A stretch of 64,000 nt of DNA from Paracoccus limosus (lineage in GTDB: Bacteria > Pseudomonadota > Alphaproteobacteria > Rhodobacterales > Rhodobacteraceae), in the NCBI RefSeq assembly GCF_009711185.1, contig NZ_WMIF01000007.1, positions 82,955 through 146,954 on the forward strand, read 5' to 3'. Within the stretch, counting starts at the first letter, position 1. Every line of letters starts with the position of its first letter. A program made the translations under genes and the position numbers. Below, one piece after another: positions 8,458 through 16,598 of the stretch. The notes below the pieces were generated by a model, which was not told the origin of the DNA, did no database searches, and saw only the letters and a program-made list of their open reading frames with translations.

Positions 8458-9645
8458 TCAGCCCTCGTCGATCCCGTCCAGCAGGCCCGGCGACATCTCC
8501 TGCCAGAAAACCGCGATGCGGCTGGCGTTCAGCGGCGACATCCAGCCGTGTTTCTCGAAATCGTCGCGCAGCCGGGCATCGGGCAATTGCGCGGCAAACA
8601 GCCGCTTGTCGGCATCGCGCTGGGTGGGGGTGCGCGCCTTGACCGCCGCCAGAATCCGGCGCAGCCGCTCGGCGCGGGGCGTCGCCGGCGCCTCGATGGC
8701 CCGCTCGCCGGCCGGCGGGCCGAAATTGCCCTCCAGCGCGGCGGTCAGATAGCCAAGCTTGCTTTTGACGTTCTTGCGCGTCTCGACATAGTCCAGCTTT
8801 TCCAGCACCTGCTCTTCGCCATGCGCCGACAGCCATTGCCGCGCCAGCCGGTCGCTGACGCCCAGATCGCGCAGCCGCGCATAGACATCGCCATGGCGCA
8901 TCCCCTCGCCATCGTCCAGATCCAGAATCGCCAGCTGCGGGTTGTCGCGGATGCGAAAGCGGATATCGGTGACCGCCCTGCCCTGCTTGCGCGTCTCGGC
9001 GGCGACCAGAATATTGCTGGTGCGGTTCACCTCATCCACCGCCGGCTTGATGATCTTGGCGTTCAGATGCTTGAAGGTCTCGTAATAGGCCGAGCCATCC
9101 ACCCCCATCAGCCGCCGGAACAGGTCCAGCGGCCACCACCCGGTCGAGCCGGTGCGCACAAAGCGGTAGCAGTTCTCGTAAAGCGCCAGCGCATGGCCGC
9201 TGGTGAACCGGCGCTGGATGTTCAGGTTGATCAGCGCGAATACCTTGGGGTCGTTCAGCTTTTCGGCCAGCGCCGGCGAATAGCCATATTCACAGATCCC
9301 GCCCTTCAGCTTGGCATAGCTCAGCAGGCTGCTGACCCCCCATTCCTGCTGGCCTTTCTCATCCAGCATGTCCCATTCCGCCACCGTCTCGGCCAGACCG
9401 CGCAGCGACTGTTTCAGCGTGTCCATGTCATTGCTGTTATAGCCGATCATCAGGCACAAGGTGCGCGCGTCGATCTGATGCCGGCTGCGGCTGATCAGCG
9501 TGTCATAGGCGTTCAGCAACAGCACGTTCGACAGCTTGCGCTGCAACAGCGTCAGCTTGCCCGAGACATGGATCGCCGCCACATGTTTCTTGACCGCCCC
9601 CCGGCGCAGCGCGCCCGACAGCTGATCGCGAGGAATGTCGTCCAT
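8458..9645 (-). CDS. repA: Plasmid replication initiator RepA (Rep_3-like)
   Basis: A 395-residue initiator. The N-terminal part (VSGKLTLLQRKLSNVLLLNAYDTL, then SRSRHQIDARTLCLMIGYNSNDMDTLKQSLRGLAETVAEW) looks like the first winged-helix domain of Rep_3-family initiators. The middle part (RRFTSGHALALYENCYRFV...GWWPLDLFRRLMGV) looks like the second. The family binds iterons and melts the origin. This fits the 22-bp iterons directly upstream of the gene. The gene reads away from the iterons, with parAB on their other side. The C-terminal 100 residues are less conserved. Confidence 0.85.
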   Translation of the reverse strand: MDDIPRDQLSGALRRGAVKKHVAAIHVSGKLTLLQRKLSNVLLLNAYDTLISRSRHQIDARTLCLMIGYNSNDMDTLKQSLRGLAETVAEWDMLDEKGQQEWGVSSLLSYAKLKGGICEYGYSPALAEKLNDPKVFALINLNIQRRFTSGHALALYENCYRFVRTGSTGWWPLDLFRRLMGVDGSAYYETFKHLNAKIIKPAVDEVNRTSNILVAAETRKQGRAVTDIRFRIRDNPQLAILDLDDGEGMRHGDVYARLRDLGVSDRLARQWLSAHGEEQVLEKLDYVETRKNVKSKLGYLTAALEGNFGPPAGERAIEAPATPRAERLRRILAAVKARTPTQRDADKRLFAAQLPDARLRDDFEKHGWMSPLNASRIAVFWQEMSPGLLDGIDEG

Positions 9646-9703
9646 CGCCCTGCCTCATTTTTTATCGTTGGCCCGATTATGCCGGACAAGGCACCTTCCC
9701 ACA

Positions 9704-9795
9704 ACAGCATTCCGGGTCCCCTTTCCCGGCGCGCGGCGATCCCGCAGACGGGTGCCTTTGCGCCGCGCCGGTCAGAAAAGCACCCGTTTACAGGA
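9704..9795. repeat. Outlying iteron copies proximal to repA
   Basis: Three further matches to the 22-bp iteron lie on the repA side of the main array. They are 9704-9725 (CCGGGTCCCCTT core), 9740-9761 (CGGGTGCCTTTG core, the best match) and an inverted copy at 9774-9795 (about 17 of 22 positions on the minus strand). Copies close to or overlapping the repA promoter usually mediate RepA autorepression, which is inferred here. Confidence 0.6.
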
Positions 9796-9850
9796 ACCGG
9801 GATGCCGGGTTTCGGGCCCGATCCGGCCGAAATGCGCCAAAACAGGCCCA

Positions 9851-9960
9851 TCCCGCAGCCGGAAACCCCTGTTCCCGCGAATCGGTCCCCCTCGTCCCGG
9901 AATCGGGTCCCATTGATCCCGTATCCGGGTGCCCTTGACCCTGTATCCGGGTGCCTTTCA
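9851..9960 (+). repeat. Origin iterons: five contiguous 22-bp direct repeats
   Basis: Five head-to-tail units start at 9851, 9873, 9895, 9917 and 9939, with an exact period of 22 bases. The last three are most alike, sharing the core CGGGT(G/C)CC(C/A/T)TT. The first two are degenerate. Two helical turns per unit places all RepA monomers on one face of the DNA, the hallmark of an iteron-type oriV. The array lies between the divergent repA and parA genes. Confidence 0.85.
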
Positions 9961-10048
9961 CCCCATAGCATCCTGATTTTCTTTTATCTTCCCGACCTAA
10001 AGATTCTAAAGTCCTGAAAGGAATCACAAACTATATGCCGTTGCTTCC
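9961..10048. other. AT-rich segment beside iterons, candidate origin unwinding region
   Basis: Directly after the last iteron the base composition changes to AT-rich (CTGATTTTCTTTTATCTT, AAAGATTCTAAAG, ATCACAAACTATATG) in an otherwise GC-rich window. A DNA unwinding element next to iterons is expected in such origins. No perfect DnaA box (TTATCCACA) was found. Confidence 0.55.
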
Positions 10049-10064
10049 TTGCAGATTCGGGGGG

Positions 10065-10079
10065 ATTTCGCTGCGAAAC
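10065..10079. promoter_or_regulatory. parS-like palindrome upstream of parA
   Basis: ATTTCGCTGCGAAAC is a near copy of the perfect palindrome GTTTCGC-A-GCGAAAC that occurs inside and just after parB. It stands 87 bases before the parA start, a usual place for a partition site or ParA/ParB autoregulatory operator. Confidence 0.6.
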
Positions 10080-10165
10080 CGGCAAGATGGATTCACTTGC
10101 CCCTGATGATGTGTAATAGTTTCGGAAAAACACCCATCGAAGCAGCACATCGCAAAGGTTGTGAC

Positions 10166-11575
10166 ATGTCCTCAGGCAAGGACCCCCTACCCCCGTATTT
10201 CAATATCCATCCCGCGAAAGCCGCCGAGCGGCTTTCCGGTCCTATCGACACCGCCCGATTCGCAAAAGCGGCGGCCTTCGCGGCCCGGGGCCGGCAGGAC
10301 CTCGCCGAGCGCGGCTATGCCCCGGACGGGCGCAAGCGCCTGCGCCGCTTTTCCACATGGGAGGTGTGCCGCTATCTGATCCCGGTCGCACCCGCGCATT
10401 TCCGCCGGGTGCTGCTCAAGAACCCCGATCTGCCGCAGGGTCAGGGCGAGGGCAATTCCAAATGGTTCAGCCTCGAAGACGTGTTGCGCCTGCGCGATCA
10501 TTTCGCGGCCGAGGGCGCGGCCGGGCGCGAATACCGGCCCTGGCGCCCCGAGGGCCTGCCCGCCAAAACCATCGCCGTGGCCAATTTCAAGGGCGGCGTT
10601 GGCAAGACCTCGACCGCCGCGCATCTGGCAATGTCGGCGGCGCTCGACGGCTACAAGGTGTTGGTGATCGATCTCGACAGTCAGGGCAGCATGACCTCGA
10701 TTCTTGGCGGCAAGGTTGCCGATGAATGGTCCACCGCCTTCCCGCTGCTGGCCAAGGATTATGCCCTGGCCCTGCAGGACGAAAACCGCGTGCGCGAGGC
10801 TGCGGGCCAAAGCCCCCTGCCCTTCGACGAGACCCTGACCGAGGCGCTGACCATCACCGCGCAGGATCTGATCCAGACCACGCATTGGCCCAATATTGAC
10901 CTGCTGGGCGCGCAGCTGAACCTCTATTGGGCCGAATTCCAGGTGCCGGTCTGGCGGCTGGGCCTGCGTGGCTGGCCGCTTTGGGATGCGCTTGGCAATG
11001 CGCTGGTCAATGACCGGCTGGTGGACAGCTATGATATCATCATCCTCGATACGCCGCCGGCGCTTGGCTATCTGACCATCAACGCCCTTGCCGCCGCCGA
11101 TATCCTGCTGGTGCCTCTGGGCGCGTCGTTCCTTGAATTCGACTCGACCGGGCGTTTCTTCGACATGCTCTATTCGACCTTCGCCAGCATCGAAGAAGGC
11201 GAAAACGCCGCCCGCCGCCGCGATGGCCTGCCCGAGATGCGCTTTGAATGGGACGCGGTCCGGGCGATCATTACCCGGTTTGACGCCGGCCAGCAGACCG
11301 ATCTGGCCAATGTCATTCAGGCCTATTTCGGCGATTTCATGACCACCTACCGCCAAGAGCTGACCGCCATGGTCGGACAGGCCGGCGAACAGGTGAACGG
11401 CATCTACGAGGCCGATTACCGCGAATTCAACCGCGACACCTATGTCCGCGGCCGCGAGACCTTCGACCGCACCTGGGCCGAGGTCAAGGAACTGATCCTT
11501 GGCACCTGGTGGCGGGATCTGCAGATGCAGCAGACCGAATCCGCGATGATGGCGAAGGAGCAGGAAAATGGCTAA
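10166..11575 (+). CDS. parA: Plasmid partition ATPase ParA (type Ia)
   Basis: The 469-residue product has an N-terminal DNA-binding region (RRFSTWEVCRYLIPVAPAHFRRVLL...FSLEDVLRLRDHF, MerR-like) before the ATPase domain, which marks the type Ia group that also autoregulates its operon. The deviant Walker A FKGGVGKTSTAAHLA is near residue 145. The Walker A' region follows (KVLVIDLDSQGSMTS), then Walker B YDIIILDTPPALG near 290. The ATG at 10166 has AAAGG eight bases upstream; a longer open frame to 10049 crosses the parS-like palindrome and is less likely. parB overlaps its end by 8 bases. Confidence 0.9.
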   Translation: MSSGKDPLPPYFNIHPAKAAERLSGPIDTARFAKAAAFAARGRQDLAERGYAPDGRKRLRRFSTWEVCRYLIPVAPAHFRRVLLKNPDLPQGQGEGNSKWFSLEDVLRLRDHFAAEGAAGREYRPWRPEGLPAKTIAVANFKGGVGKTSTAAHLAMSAALDGYKVLVIDLDSQGSMTSILGGKVADEWSTAFPLLAKDYALALQDENRVREAAGQSPLPFDETLTEALTITAQDLIQTTHWPNIDLLGAQLNLYWAEFQVPVWRLGLRGWPLWDALGNALVNDRLVDSYDIIILDTPPALGYLTINALAAADILLVPLGASFLEFDSTGRFFDMLYSTFASIEEGENAARRRDGLPEMRFEWDAVRAIITRFDAGQQTDLANVIQAYFGDFMTTYRQELTAMVGQAGEQVNGIYEADYREFNRDTYVRGRETFDRTWAEVKELILGTWWRDLQMQQTESAMMAKEQENG

Positions 11576-12677
11576 GCGCAGAAGGCTGGAAACCCCGAGC
11601 AGCGCCGATCTGCACCGGATCGAAGAACAGTTTCGCAGCGAAACCCATGACCGTCCGATGGTCGGGCGCGGCATCGCACCCATCGCTCAGGTCGCGGCCG
11701 ACAGCGCGGCGCTCTCCAGCGCGGAAAGCACCGAAAGCCGGGCCTCGCGCGCCCGGACCGAGGCTGATGCGGCGCGGTTGCAGGCGGCGCAGGATCAGGG
11801 CCTGCTGATGGTCGAGCTGCCCATCGGTCAGATCGACGAGGCGGTGATGATCCGCGACCGCATGGGCATGAGCGACGAGGACCTGCTGGAGCTGAGGCTG
11901 TCGATCGCCGCACATGGGCTGCGCCTGCCGATCGAGGTCTTTGACATGGAGGCGCCGGCCGGGCAGGAACCGCGCTATGGGTTGCTGTCGGGCTATCGCC
12001 GGCTGCATGCCGTTCGCGCGCTTTACGAGCTGACCCAGTCCGAGAAATACAGCCGCATCCGCGCGCTGGTTCGCCGCCGGACCGAGGCCGACGCCGCCTT
12101 TGTCGCCATGGTCGAAGAGAACGAGGTCCGCGAGGAACTCAGCCATTTCGAGCGCGGCCGCATCGCCGTCATCGCGGCCAATCAGGGCGCCTTTGCCAAT
12201 ACCGAGGACGCGGTGAACAAGCTCTTTGCCACCGGATCGAAGGCCAAGAGGTCCAAGGTGCGGTCCTTTGCGCTGATCTTCGAGGAACTCGGCGACATGC
12301 TGCGTTTCCCCGAGGCACTGACCGAGCGGCGCGGGCTGCGCCTGTCTGCGGCCTTGCGCAACGGCGGCGAGGCGCGGCTGCGTCAGGCCATGTCGGTGCG
12401 CACGCCGGGCAACCCAGACGAGGAATGGGCTTTGGTCGAGCCGATGGTGCAAGAGATCGAAAGCGGTCCGCGCACGCCGGGTCGGGGTGGACGGCCGCGC
12501 ACGGCGCCGCCGCGTCACGGCTGGATCGACGCCACGACCATCCGCACCACCAGCGGCATCGAGATCCGCCGGGCCCGCGACGGCCGCGGCCATATCCTGC
12601 GGCTGGAAGGCGATGCGCTGGACGACGAGCTGATGGAGAGCCTGATGCTGGAAATCCAGTCCTTGCTGGAAAAGTAA
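11568..12677 (+). CDS. parB: Partition protein ParB, centromere-binding CTPase family
   Basis: A 369-residue ParB. The N-terminal part is charged. The ParB/Srx domain follows from about residue 80: VELPIGQIDEAVMIRDRM, then LLELRLSIAAHGLRLPIEV, LLSGYRRLHAVRALYEL and the motif VEENEVREELSHFERGR. A helical DNA-binding region lies around residues 200-270. The gene overlaps parA by 8 bases, so the two are translated together. Unusually, a perfect parS-like palindrome lies inside the coding sequence at codons 21-26. Confidence 0.9.
   Translation: MAKRRRLETPSSADLHRIEEQFRSETHDRPMVGRGIAPIAQVAADSAALSSAESTESRASRARTEADAARLQAAQDQGLLMVELPIGQIDEAVMIRDRMGMSDEDLLELRLSIAAHGLRLPIEVFDMEAPAGQEPRYGLLSGYRRLHAVRALYELTQSEKYSRIRALVRRRTEADAAFVAMVEENEVREELSHFERGRIAVIAANQGAFANTEDAVNKLFATGSKAKRSKVRSFALIFEELGDMLRFPEALTERRGLRLSAALRNGGEARLRQAMSVRTPGNPDEEWALVEPMVQEIESGPRTPGRGGRPRTAPPRHGWIDATTIRTTSGIEIRRARDGRGHILRLEGDALDDELMESLMLEIQSLLEK
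11630..11644. promoter_or_regulatory. Candidate parS inside parB
   Basis: GTTTCGCAGCGAAAC is a perfect 15-base palindrome with a single central A, identical to the copy just after parB. Identity of a 15-base word at both places is not explained by coding constraint. Confidence 0.65.
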
Positions 12678-12680
12678 ACG

Positions 12681-12695
12681 GTTTCGCAGCGAAAC
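12681..12695. promoter_or_regulatory. Candidate parS directly after parB
   Basis: GTTTCGCAGCGAAAC begins four bases after the parB stop codon. The symmetry extends by one base on each side (GG...CC). Centromere sites downstream of parAB are common in type Ia systems. Confidence 0.7.
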
Positions 12696-13148
12696 CCGCG
12701 CCGGGGCAGGGCGGTCGGACCCGCCTTGGTGGTGCGCGGGTTGGTTGGGCCTTGGCGTGGGTAAGCTTGGGGTTCGGCGGCCGTGGTCAAGACCGGCGGC
12801 TGGCCGGGTTCCATTCGGCAGGGGGCGATGAGGGTGCCGCAGCAAAGGCGGCTGTGTCGTGCGGTCGGATCGCTGGGCGCGGCAGGGGTTTTATCGCTGA
12901 GCAGGCGCGCGGCAGCTACGTCAAATAGCGATTTTTCTAAGAAAATGGCTGTGCAACGGCTGAGAATACCTCGCCTGTAGGGTGTTCTTATAATGTTCCC
13001 GTATCGAGCCAGTCATGCCTGCGCAAACGGGCTTGCAGTGCAGGCGTGGGCGGAGTGCCGCGGCCCCTCAGGGCAGGGCAGGGCAGGGTGGTGGTCCCTC
13101 GGGCGCGTCTGGGCGCCCAGAGGCTGCTGTGGGGGCTACGGGCGGCTT
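12696..13148. other. Non-coding stretch after parAB
   Basis: About 450 bases without a supported gene. It holds a less GC-rich patch (GCGATTTTTCTAAGAAAATGG near 12930) and four tandem GGGCA units near 13071-13089. No transfer or resolution site could be identified. It may be the edge between the replicon module and the following catabolic genes. Confidence 0.4.
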
Positions 13149-14369
13149 TTAGAGGCGGGGTGGCAGGATCAGGTGCTCGGGGCCGTAGGGAAAGCCGGTG
13201 ATGTTGCGGCTGCCGCCGGCTTCGATCACCAGAATGTCGTGCTCGCGGTAGCCGCCGGCGCCGGGCAGATGGGCGGGGATGGTGATCATCGGCTCCATGC
13301 TGACCACCATGCCGGGCGCCAGCACGGTGTCGCAATCCTCGCGCAGCTCCAGCCCGGCCTCGCGGCCGTAATAGTGGCAGAGCACGCCGAAACTGTGGCC
13401 ATAGCCAAAGCTGCGATAGTGCAAGAGGTTCTCGGCGGCATAGATCTCATTGAGTTCGGCGGCGATGTCCGAGCATTTCGCGCCCGGCTGCAGCAGCTCT
13501 TTGCCGCGGTCGTGCACCTTGCAATTCACTTGCCACAGCCGCAGATGTTCGTCGCTGGCATGTTCGGCGAAAAGCGTGCGTTCCAGCGCGACGTAATAGC
13601 CCGCGACCATGGGAAAGCAGTTCAGCGACAGGATGTCTCCGGGCTGGATCCGGCGCGAGGTCGGCGGGTTATGCGCGCCATCGGTGTTGATGCCCGATTG
13701 GAACCATGTCCAGCTGTCCTGCAGCTCGGCATTGGGCCAGCTGCGGGCGATTTCGCGTTGCAGGGTGGCGGTGGCGTGCAGGGCGATCTCGTGCTCGGGG
13801 ACGCCGGCGGCGGTGGCCTCGACGCAGGCGGCGCCGCCCAGATCGGCGATGCGGGTCATTTCGGTGATATGGGCGATTTCCTCGGCCGATTTGATCATGC
13901 GCAGCCGCATGGCGGGACCGGCGATGTCCACGAATTCGATACCGGGAAACTCCGCCCGCAAGAGCGCCATGAACTCGATCGTGACATGGTCGAATTCGAT
14001 GCCGATGCGGCGGGCCGTGCCGGCAAGCTGGCGGAGGGCGTGAAAATAATTGTCCCTGTGCCAGTCGGTATAGACCAGATTGCCGCCAAAGGTCCGCCGC
14101 CACGGCCGGCCGCCGTCGATGCCGGCGCTGATCGAGGTCGCGCGCTGGTGGTCCAGAACCAGCCCGTAGCGGCGTCCGAACTGGCAATAGAGGAAATCGG
14201 CGTAATAGGTGATGTTGTGATACGAGGTGAAAAGCGCCGCGTCGATGCCCACATCGGCCATGTGCCGGCGGATCGCATCCTGCCGGCGCCGCATCTCGGC
14301 ATCCGAGAAGGTGCCCTGGGCCTTTTCGCCATTGCCGGCAAAGTCCTGTAGTCTTTCGCGCTTGGTCAT
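13149..14369 (-). CDS. Creatinase (creatine amidinohydrolase, EC 3.5.3.3)
   Basis: The 406-residue product follows the Pseudomonas creatinase sequence closely over its whole length. Shared stretches include FTSYHNITYYADFLYCQFGR, SISAGIDGGRPWRRTFG, VYTDWHRDNYF, TWTWFQSGINTDGAHNPPT, GDILSLNCFPMVAGYY and GMVVSMEPMITIP. Creatinase uses the M24 'pita-bread' fold without metal and hydrolyses creatine to sarcosine and urea. The catalytic His in GAHNP and the Glu in SMEPM are present. It is divergent from a LysR gene 105 bases away. No sarcosine oxidase or urease gene is seen in the window. A related guanidino substrate is possible but less likely given the match. Confidence 0.88.
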   Translation of the reverse strand: MTKRERLQDFAGNGEKAQGTFSDAEMRRRQDAIRRHMADVGIDAALFTSYHNITYYADFLYCQFGRRYGLVLDHQRATSISAGIDGGRPWRRTFGGNLVYTDWHRDNYFHALRQLAGTARRIGIEFDHVTIEFMALLRAEFPGIEFVDIAGPAMRLRMIKSAEEIAHITEMTRIADLGGAACVEATAAGVPEHEIALHATATLQREIARSWPNAELQDSWTWFQSGINTDGAHNPPTSRRIQPGDILSLNCFPMVAGYYVALERTLFAEHASDEHLRLWQVNCKVHDRGKELLQPGAKCSDIAAELNEIYAAENLLHYRSFGYGHSFGVLCHYYGREAGLELREDCDTVLAPGMVVSMEPMITIPAHLPGAGGYREHDILVIEAGGSRNITGFPYGPEHLILPPRL

Positions 14370-14448
14370 CTCTCGTCCCTTGAGTTAGATTTCTGGCAGG
14401 TTGCTGCGGGTGAAGCCCCCGCGTCAAAAGAGGTTTTCTGATCGGAAG

Positions 14449-14465
14449 ATGAATTTTATTCATGG
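14449..14465. promoter_or_regulatory. Candidate LysR site between creatinase and LysR genes
   Basis: ATGAATTTTATTCAT is an imperfect-spaced inverted repeat (ATGAA/TTCAT) that merges into ATTCATGG at 14458-14465. The ATTCATGG word recurs in the two other LysR-linked spacers of this region. It sits just before the LysR start, where autoregulatory sites are common. Confidence 0.4.
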
Positions 14466-14474
14466 ATCTGGCCC

Positions 14475-15368
14475 ATGGCACAGCCGCCGCTGACCGCGCT
14501 GCGCGCATTCGAGGCCGTGGCCCGCACCGGCAGTTTCCGCGCCGCGGCCGAGGCGCTGTTCGTGACCCAGCCCGCGATCAGCCATCAGGTCCGGCATCTG
14601 GAGCAATGGCTGGGGGCGCCGCTGTTTGATCGCAGCGGCCGGGTGCCGGTGCTGTTGCCGCGCGGGGTGGCGCTGGCGCGCGAGCTGACCATGGCGCTGG
14701 ACGCGATCGAGACCGCCTGCCGGCGGGCGCGGCCGGCCGCCGAAGGGGGGCTGGTGGTGGCGGCCATCCCCTCGGTCGCGATCTGCTGGCTGATCCCGCG
14801 CCTGCCGCGGTTTCGCGCCCGGCACCCCGAGATCCAGCTGCGCGTCGTCTATGCCTATCACGGTCAGGACATCGATTTCGCGGCCACCGATCTGGCCTTT
14901 ACCTTTGGCGAGACCTGCCCGGCGGGCGCGGGGATTCAGGCGCGGCGCTTTCTGCCCGGGGTCTGTGTGCCGGTGGCCAGCCCTCGGCTGGTCGGCGCGC
15001 TGCCGGCCGAGCTGACGCTGCCGTGGCTGTTGCAGGTGGGCCTGCTGCACGACAATGACATGACTGGCTGGCAGACATGGCTGGGCCGGGCCGGGCAGCC
15101 GGTGCCCGCGCATCTGCCGGGCGCGATCTTTGAGGATTTCAATCTGCTGCGGGCCGCCGCGCTGGCAGGGCAGGGGGTGGCGCTTTGCGCGCGGGCCATG
15201 GTCGAGCCCGATCTGGCCGAGGGGCGGCTGGTGGCGCTGTCCGATATCGCGGTGCTGGAGGGGTTTTCCTATTACCTGACCCGCTCGGACCGGGTGGCCA
15301 TGGACGCCGCCCGGCAGCGGGCGCGGCAGGCGTTTCTGGACTGGATCGCCGAGGAAGAAGGCGCTTGA
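14475..15368 (+). CDS. LysR-family regulator (GcvA-like)
   Basis: A 297-residue LysR protein. Its N-terminal helix-turn-helix reads PPLTALRAFEAVARTGSFRAAAEALFVTQPAISHQVRHLEQWLG, typical of the GcvA branch. A two-lobed effector domain follows. It is divergent from creatinase and probably regulates it. ATGAA-N5-TTCAT in the spacer near 14450 is a candidate T-N11-A-like site. The start has only a weak ribosome site. Confidence 0.85.
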   Translation: MAQPPLTALRAFEAVARTGSFRAAAEALFVTQPAISHQVRHLEQWLGAPLFDRSGRVPVLLPRGVALARELTMALDAIETACRRARPAAEGGLVVAAIPSVAICWLIPRLPRFRARHPEIQLRVVYAYHGQDIDFAATDLAFTFGETCPAGAGIQARRFLPGVCVPVASPRLVGALPAELTLPWLLQVGLLHDNDMTGWQTWLGRAGQPVPAHLPGAIFEDFNLLRAAALAGQGVALCARAMVEPDLAEGRLVALSDIAVLEGFSYYLTRSDRVAMDAARQRARQAFLDWIAEEEGA

Positions 15369-15380
15369 GCAAATCCAGCT

Positions 15381-15400
15381 CATTCATGGACAAGAATTTC
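15381..15400. promoter_or_regulatory. Shared motif upstream of 2-hydroxy-acid oxidase
   Basis: ATTCATGG followed by CAAGAATTT occurs 60-75 bases before the oxidase start. The same two words recur, in swapped order, between the second LysR gene and the amino-acid ABC operon. A common regulator is likely. Confidence 0.4.
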
Positions 15401-15458
15401 AGAGATGGACCACCGGCGCCGGGCCGTTACCCTGCCGCCGGCGAGTCAGGAGAGTGAC

Positions 15459-16598
15459 ATGAAGGACTGCATCACCATCGCCGATCTGCGGGAACGGGCG
15501 CGGCGGCGGTTGCCCCGGATCCTGTTCGACTGGATCGACGGCGGTGCCGGGGACGAGGCGGCGATGCGCGAGAATGCCGACGCCCTGTCTGCCGTCCGGT
15601 TCCTGCCGCGCTATATGCTGGATGTGACGGGCCGCAGGCAGGACAAGACATTGTTTGGCCGACGTTATGACAGCCCCTTTGGCATTGCGCCCACGGGCTA
15701 TGCCGGGCTGTTCCGTCCGGGCGCCGACAGCATTCTGGCGGGGGCCGCGCAGCGGGCGAACCTGCCTTTCATCCTGTCGGGCACCAGCGTCGATTCCATC
15801 GAAGTGGTCATGCAGGCCGCGCCGGATCATGCGTGGTATCAGCTTTACGGCGCCGCCGAGCCCGCCATCACCCGCGACATGATCCTGCGGGCCGAGCGTG
15901 CGGGCTGTGCGGCGCTGGTGGTGACCATCGACATTCCGCTGGCGGCCAAGCGTGAGCGGGATTTGCGCAATGGCTTTGGCATTCCGCTGCGGATGACGCC
16001 GCGCATGGTGCTGGACGGGATGCTGCACCCGGCATGGTCGCTGGACTATCTGCGCACCGGCGGCATGCCGGTGATGGAGAACTGGCGGCCCTACGCCCCG
16101 GTCGGGTCGGATGCGATGCAGGTCGCCGAATATGCCAATACCCATTCCTATTGCGTGCAGACATGGGACCATCTGAAGCTGTTTCGCCAGCTTTGGCCGC
16201 GCAAGCTGGTGGTCAAGGGCGTCTCGCATCCCGAGGATGCCGCCATTGCGGTCGATCTGGGGGCGGATGGCATCATCGCCTCGAACCACGGCGGGCGGCA
16301 GGGCGACCGGCTCGCCGCGATCCCGCCGCTGCTGGGGCGGTTGCGCGCGGCGATCGGGCCGGATGTGCCCCTGATGATGGATGGCGGCATCCGGCGCGGC
16401 ACCGATGTGCTGGCGGCGCTTTGCCTTGGGGCGGATTTCGTCTTTGCCGGGCGGCCGACGCTGTTTGGTGTGGTCGCGGGCGGGGCGGCGGGTGCCGACC
16501 GGGCGCTTGCGATCCTGCGCGAAGAACTGGACATGCTGATGGGGCAGGTCGGTTGCCTGAGCCTGGATGACCCCGACCTGCGGCGCTTTGTGCTTTAG
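15459..16598 (+). CDS. FMN-dependent alpha-hydroxy-acid oxidase/dehydrogenase
   Basis: The 379-residue product belongs to the lactate dehydrogenase/glycolate oxidase/mandelate dehydrogenase family. FMN and active-site segments seen are PTGYAGLFRPGAD, HAWYQLYG, ALVVTIDIPLAAKRERD and KLVVKGVSHPEDA. The catalytic His-Arg is in IIASNHGGRQGDRLAAIP, and the phosphate site is DGGIRRGTDVLAALCLGADFVFAGRP. Gly replaces the usual Leu in HGGRQLD. These enzymes oxidise L-2-hydroxy acids to 2-oxo acids. CAGGAG seven bases before the ATG at 15459 sets the start. Its stop codon overlaps that of the convergent LysR gene. Confidence 0.88.
   Translation: MKDCITIADLRERARRRLPRILFDWIDGGAGDEAAMRENADALSAVRFLPRYMLDVTGRRQDKTLFGRRYDSPFGIAPTGYAGLFRPGADSILAGAAQRANLPFILSGTSVDSIEVVMQAAPDHAWYQLYGAAEPAITRDMILRAERAGCAALVVTIDIPLAAKRERDLRNGFGIPLRMTPRMVLDGMLHPAWSLDYLRTGGMPVMENWRPYAPVGSDAMQVAEYANTHSYCVQTWDHLKLFRQLWPRKLVVKGVSHPEDAAIAVDLGADGIIASNHGGRQGDRLAAIPPLLGRLRAAIGPDVPLMMDGGIRRGTDVLAALCLGADFVFAGRPTLFGVVAGGAAGADRALAILREELDMLMGQVGCLSLDDPDLRRFVL

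Noticed and set aside
9851..9960. CRISPR array
   Set aside because: The repeats are contiguous 22-bp units with no spacers and no cas genes; they are origin iterons.
13071..13089. Four GGGCA units as a regulatory repeat
   Set aside because: Short low-complexity run in GC-rich DNA with no neighbouring feature; likely chance slippage.
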